A DNA stretch of 64,000 nt from the NCBI RefSeq assembly GCF_001310815.1, contig NZ_BAZK01000002.1:296443-360442 (forward strand), given 5' to 3'. A program made the position numbers and the translations under genes. Numbering within the stretch: the stretch's first letter is position 1; each line of letters begins with the position of its first letter. Shown in pieces: positions 63,395-64,000 of this stretch. The stretch is from Pseudovibrio denitrificans JCM 12308 (lineage in GTDB: Bacteria; Pseudomonadota; Alphaproteobacteria; Rhizobiales; Stappiaceae). The notes beneath the pieces are model-generated. The model saw only the letters and a list, made by a program, of their open reading frames with translations, ran no database searches and was not told where the DNA came from.

Positions 63395-64000
63395 TCACAG
63401 AAATCTGGCAGAGGTATGCTCGCCGTTGATTACATCAATGAGTTGCTCGTTAAAGATACTTGGGGGATTCGTACATCGTTTAAATGTGCAATCTTGAAAG
63501 ACAGCCAAGCTTACATCTGTATTTGTGAAGTCAATTCCATCAAAAATGCAGTTTTGAAAAATAGTAAGTTTAATATTTGTGGCTGCAAAGAAGGTAGATT
63601 TGAAAGTACAGCAATAAAATATAGATCTACTAAGATCGGCTCCATCAAAAATAACATTTATAACTTTGTTGAAACGAACTCTTATGTTGCTGAGCTTGCA
63701 ATGCTCAAAATCAACGTAGCGATTTTCTTCATAAAACCGCATCCTCTTAGGAGTTCTTATCTGGAAGAACACTTCAGCAGCTTCGATCAGAACCTGAGAT
63801 GCTCTTGCCCATAGTATGCGCCAATTTTTATAGTCCCTTTGAAGCTTGTTTTGCCCTCTGGATGTATCTCTCCGACAGGTGGAGTTTTTTCTCCATCTTG
63901 GAGAAGCCAGTAGTCTCGAGAGCGTTCGCGTATAAACGTTGTCAAAAGCTTTTGGCAATGAAGGTAGTAGTACTCTTCATCTACCTCTGCGAGTTCAGAG
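63395..64000 (-). pseudogene. Pentapeptide-repeat protein (3' part), frame broken once
   Basis: The gene enters from the right edge (ELAEVDEEYYYLHCQKLL, then RSRDYWLLQDGEKTPPVGEI) and continues in another frame (VLIEAAEVFFQIRTP). Adding one base at the CC of 63793-63794 joins them as GQEHLRVLIEAAEVFF. The C-terminal 100 residues hold pentapeptide-like repeats, for example FDGADLSRSIFYCCTFKST and FQNCIFDGIDFTNTDVSLAVF, which fold into a right-handed quadrilateral helix. The start is outside the window. It is convergent with the rightward genes and may be cargo rather than a phage function. Confidence 0.7.

Larger units (their letters stand above)
57171..64000. mobile_element. Second integrative/prophage-like element (left part)
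   Basis: It begins at the half-tRNA-Thr and carries an integrase, a run of small coupled phage-type genes, a repressor and Cro-like pair with palindromic operators, and a pentapeptide-repeat gene at the right edge. No structural phage genes are visible before the window ends, so it may be a prophage or a satellite. The right attachment site, with the intact tRNA-Thr, should lie beyond 64000. Confidence 0.75.

Noticed and set aside
63371-63814. A rightward 147-codon frame overlapping the end of the HTH gene
   Set aside because: It is antisense to the pentapeptide repeats, whose periodic pattern is convincing; the apparent 4-bp overlap is likely chance.
1-64000. CRISPR arrays
   Set aside because: I saw no series of regularly spaced direct repeats with unique spacers and no cas genes.
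57171-64000. Calling the second element a complete prophage
   Set aside because: No capsid, terminase, portal, tail or lysis gene is in the window; only integration, control and small unknown genes can be seen.

Overview
The window looks like chromosome from a marine alphaproteobacterium. Codon use and gene families (DUF2336 protein, ASCH protein, OmpW-type porin, UgpC-type ABC transporter with a GH63 hydrolase, TorCAD respiration) fit the Stappiaceae/Rhodobacterales, with Pseudovibrio-like bacteria my best guess. That is inferred from protein content alone.

Layout. 1-15 kb is core chromosome: two small secreted proteins, tRNA-Tyr, an ASCH protein, a glycosyltransferase, thrS, an acyltransferase, a secreted repeat protein, a nitroreductase/flavin reductase pair, a CitE-like lyase, a transglycosylase, a DUF2336 protein, an HPt protein, nadK, a candidate small RNA and anmK. 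15-24 kb has an OmpW porin and a LacI-controlled sugar operon (lacI, binding protein, two permeases, GH63 hydrolase, ATPase) with three phased operators upstream of lacI. 24-31 kb has an HxlR regulator, a nitronate monooxygenase, twin sodium:neurotransmitter-type symporters, a histidine-rich protein and a TonB-like protein. 31-39 kb is a TMAO respiration locus: torC-torD-torA in one direction, torR divergent, and a hybrid histidine kinase convergent with torR. The torC and torA upstream regions carry the same spaced set of TGTAAA-type boxes.

From about 40.3 kb the sequence is mobile. Two identical 46-bp copies of the 3' half of a tRNA-Thr gene (40319-40364 and 57234-57279) bound a 17-kb integrative element. 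It carries a tyrosine integrase, a Gabija-type pair (gajA/gajB), a 141-aa protein of unknown function, a large YobI-like membrane P-loop NTPase, an AlpA-type regulator, a primase-helicase, and an HNH nuclease. The second half-tRNA starts another element that runs off the right edge. It has its own integrase, a chain of small genes with 4-nt overlaps, a repressor/Cro-like pair with four 15-bp palindromic operators, and a pentapeptide-repeat protein. Neither tRNA-Thr copy is complete, so the intact gene should lie to the right of the window and the two elements would be tandem insertions at one site.

A striking global feature is thirteen reading-frame breaks in twelve genes. Each is repaired by adding or removing one base, and each can be placed at a short run of identical bases. 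Every repair restores a family-typical protein, and one gives two paralogs of exactly the same length (444 aa). Base-calling or assembly indels are a better explanation than real gene decay. Genes marked pseudogene below should be read as 'frame-broken in this sequence'.
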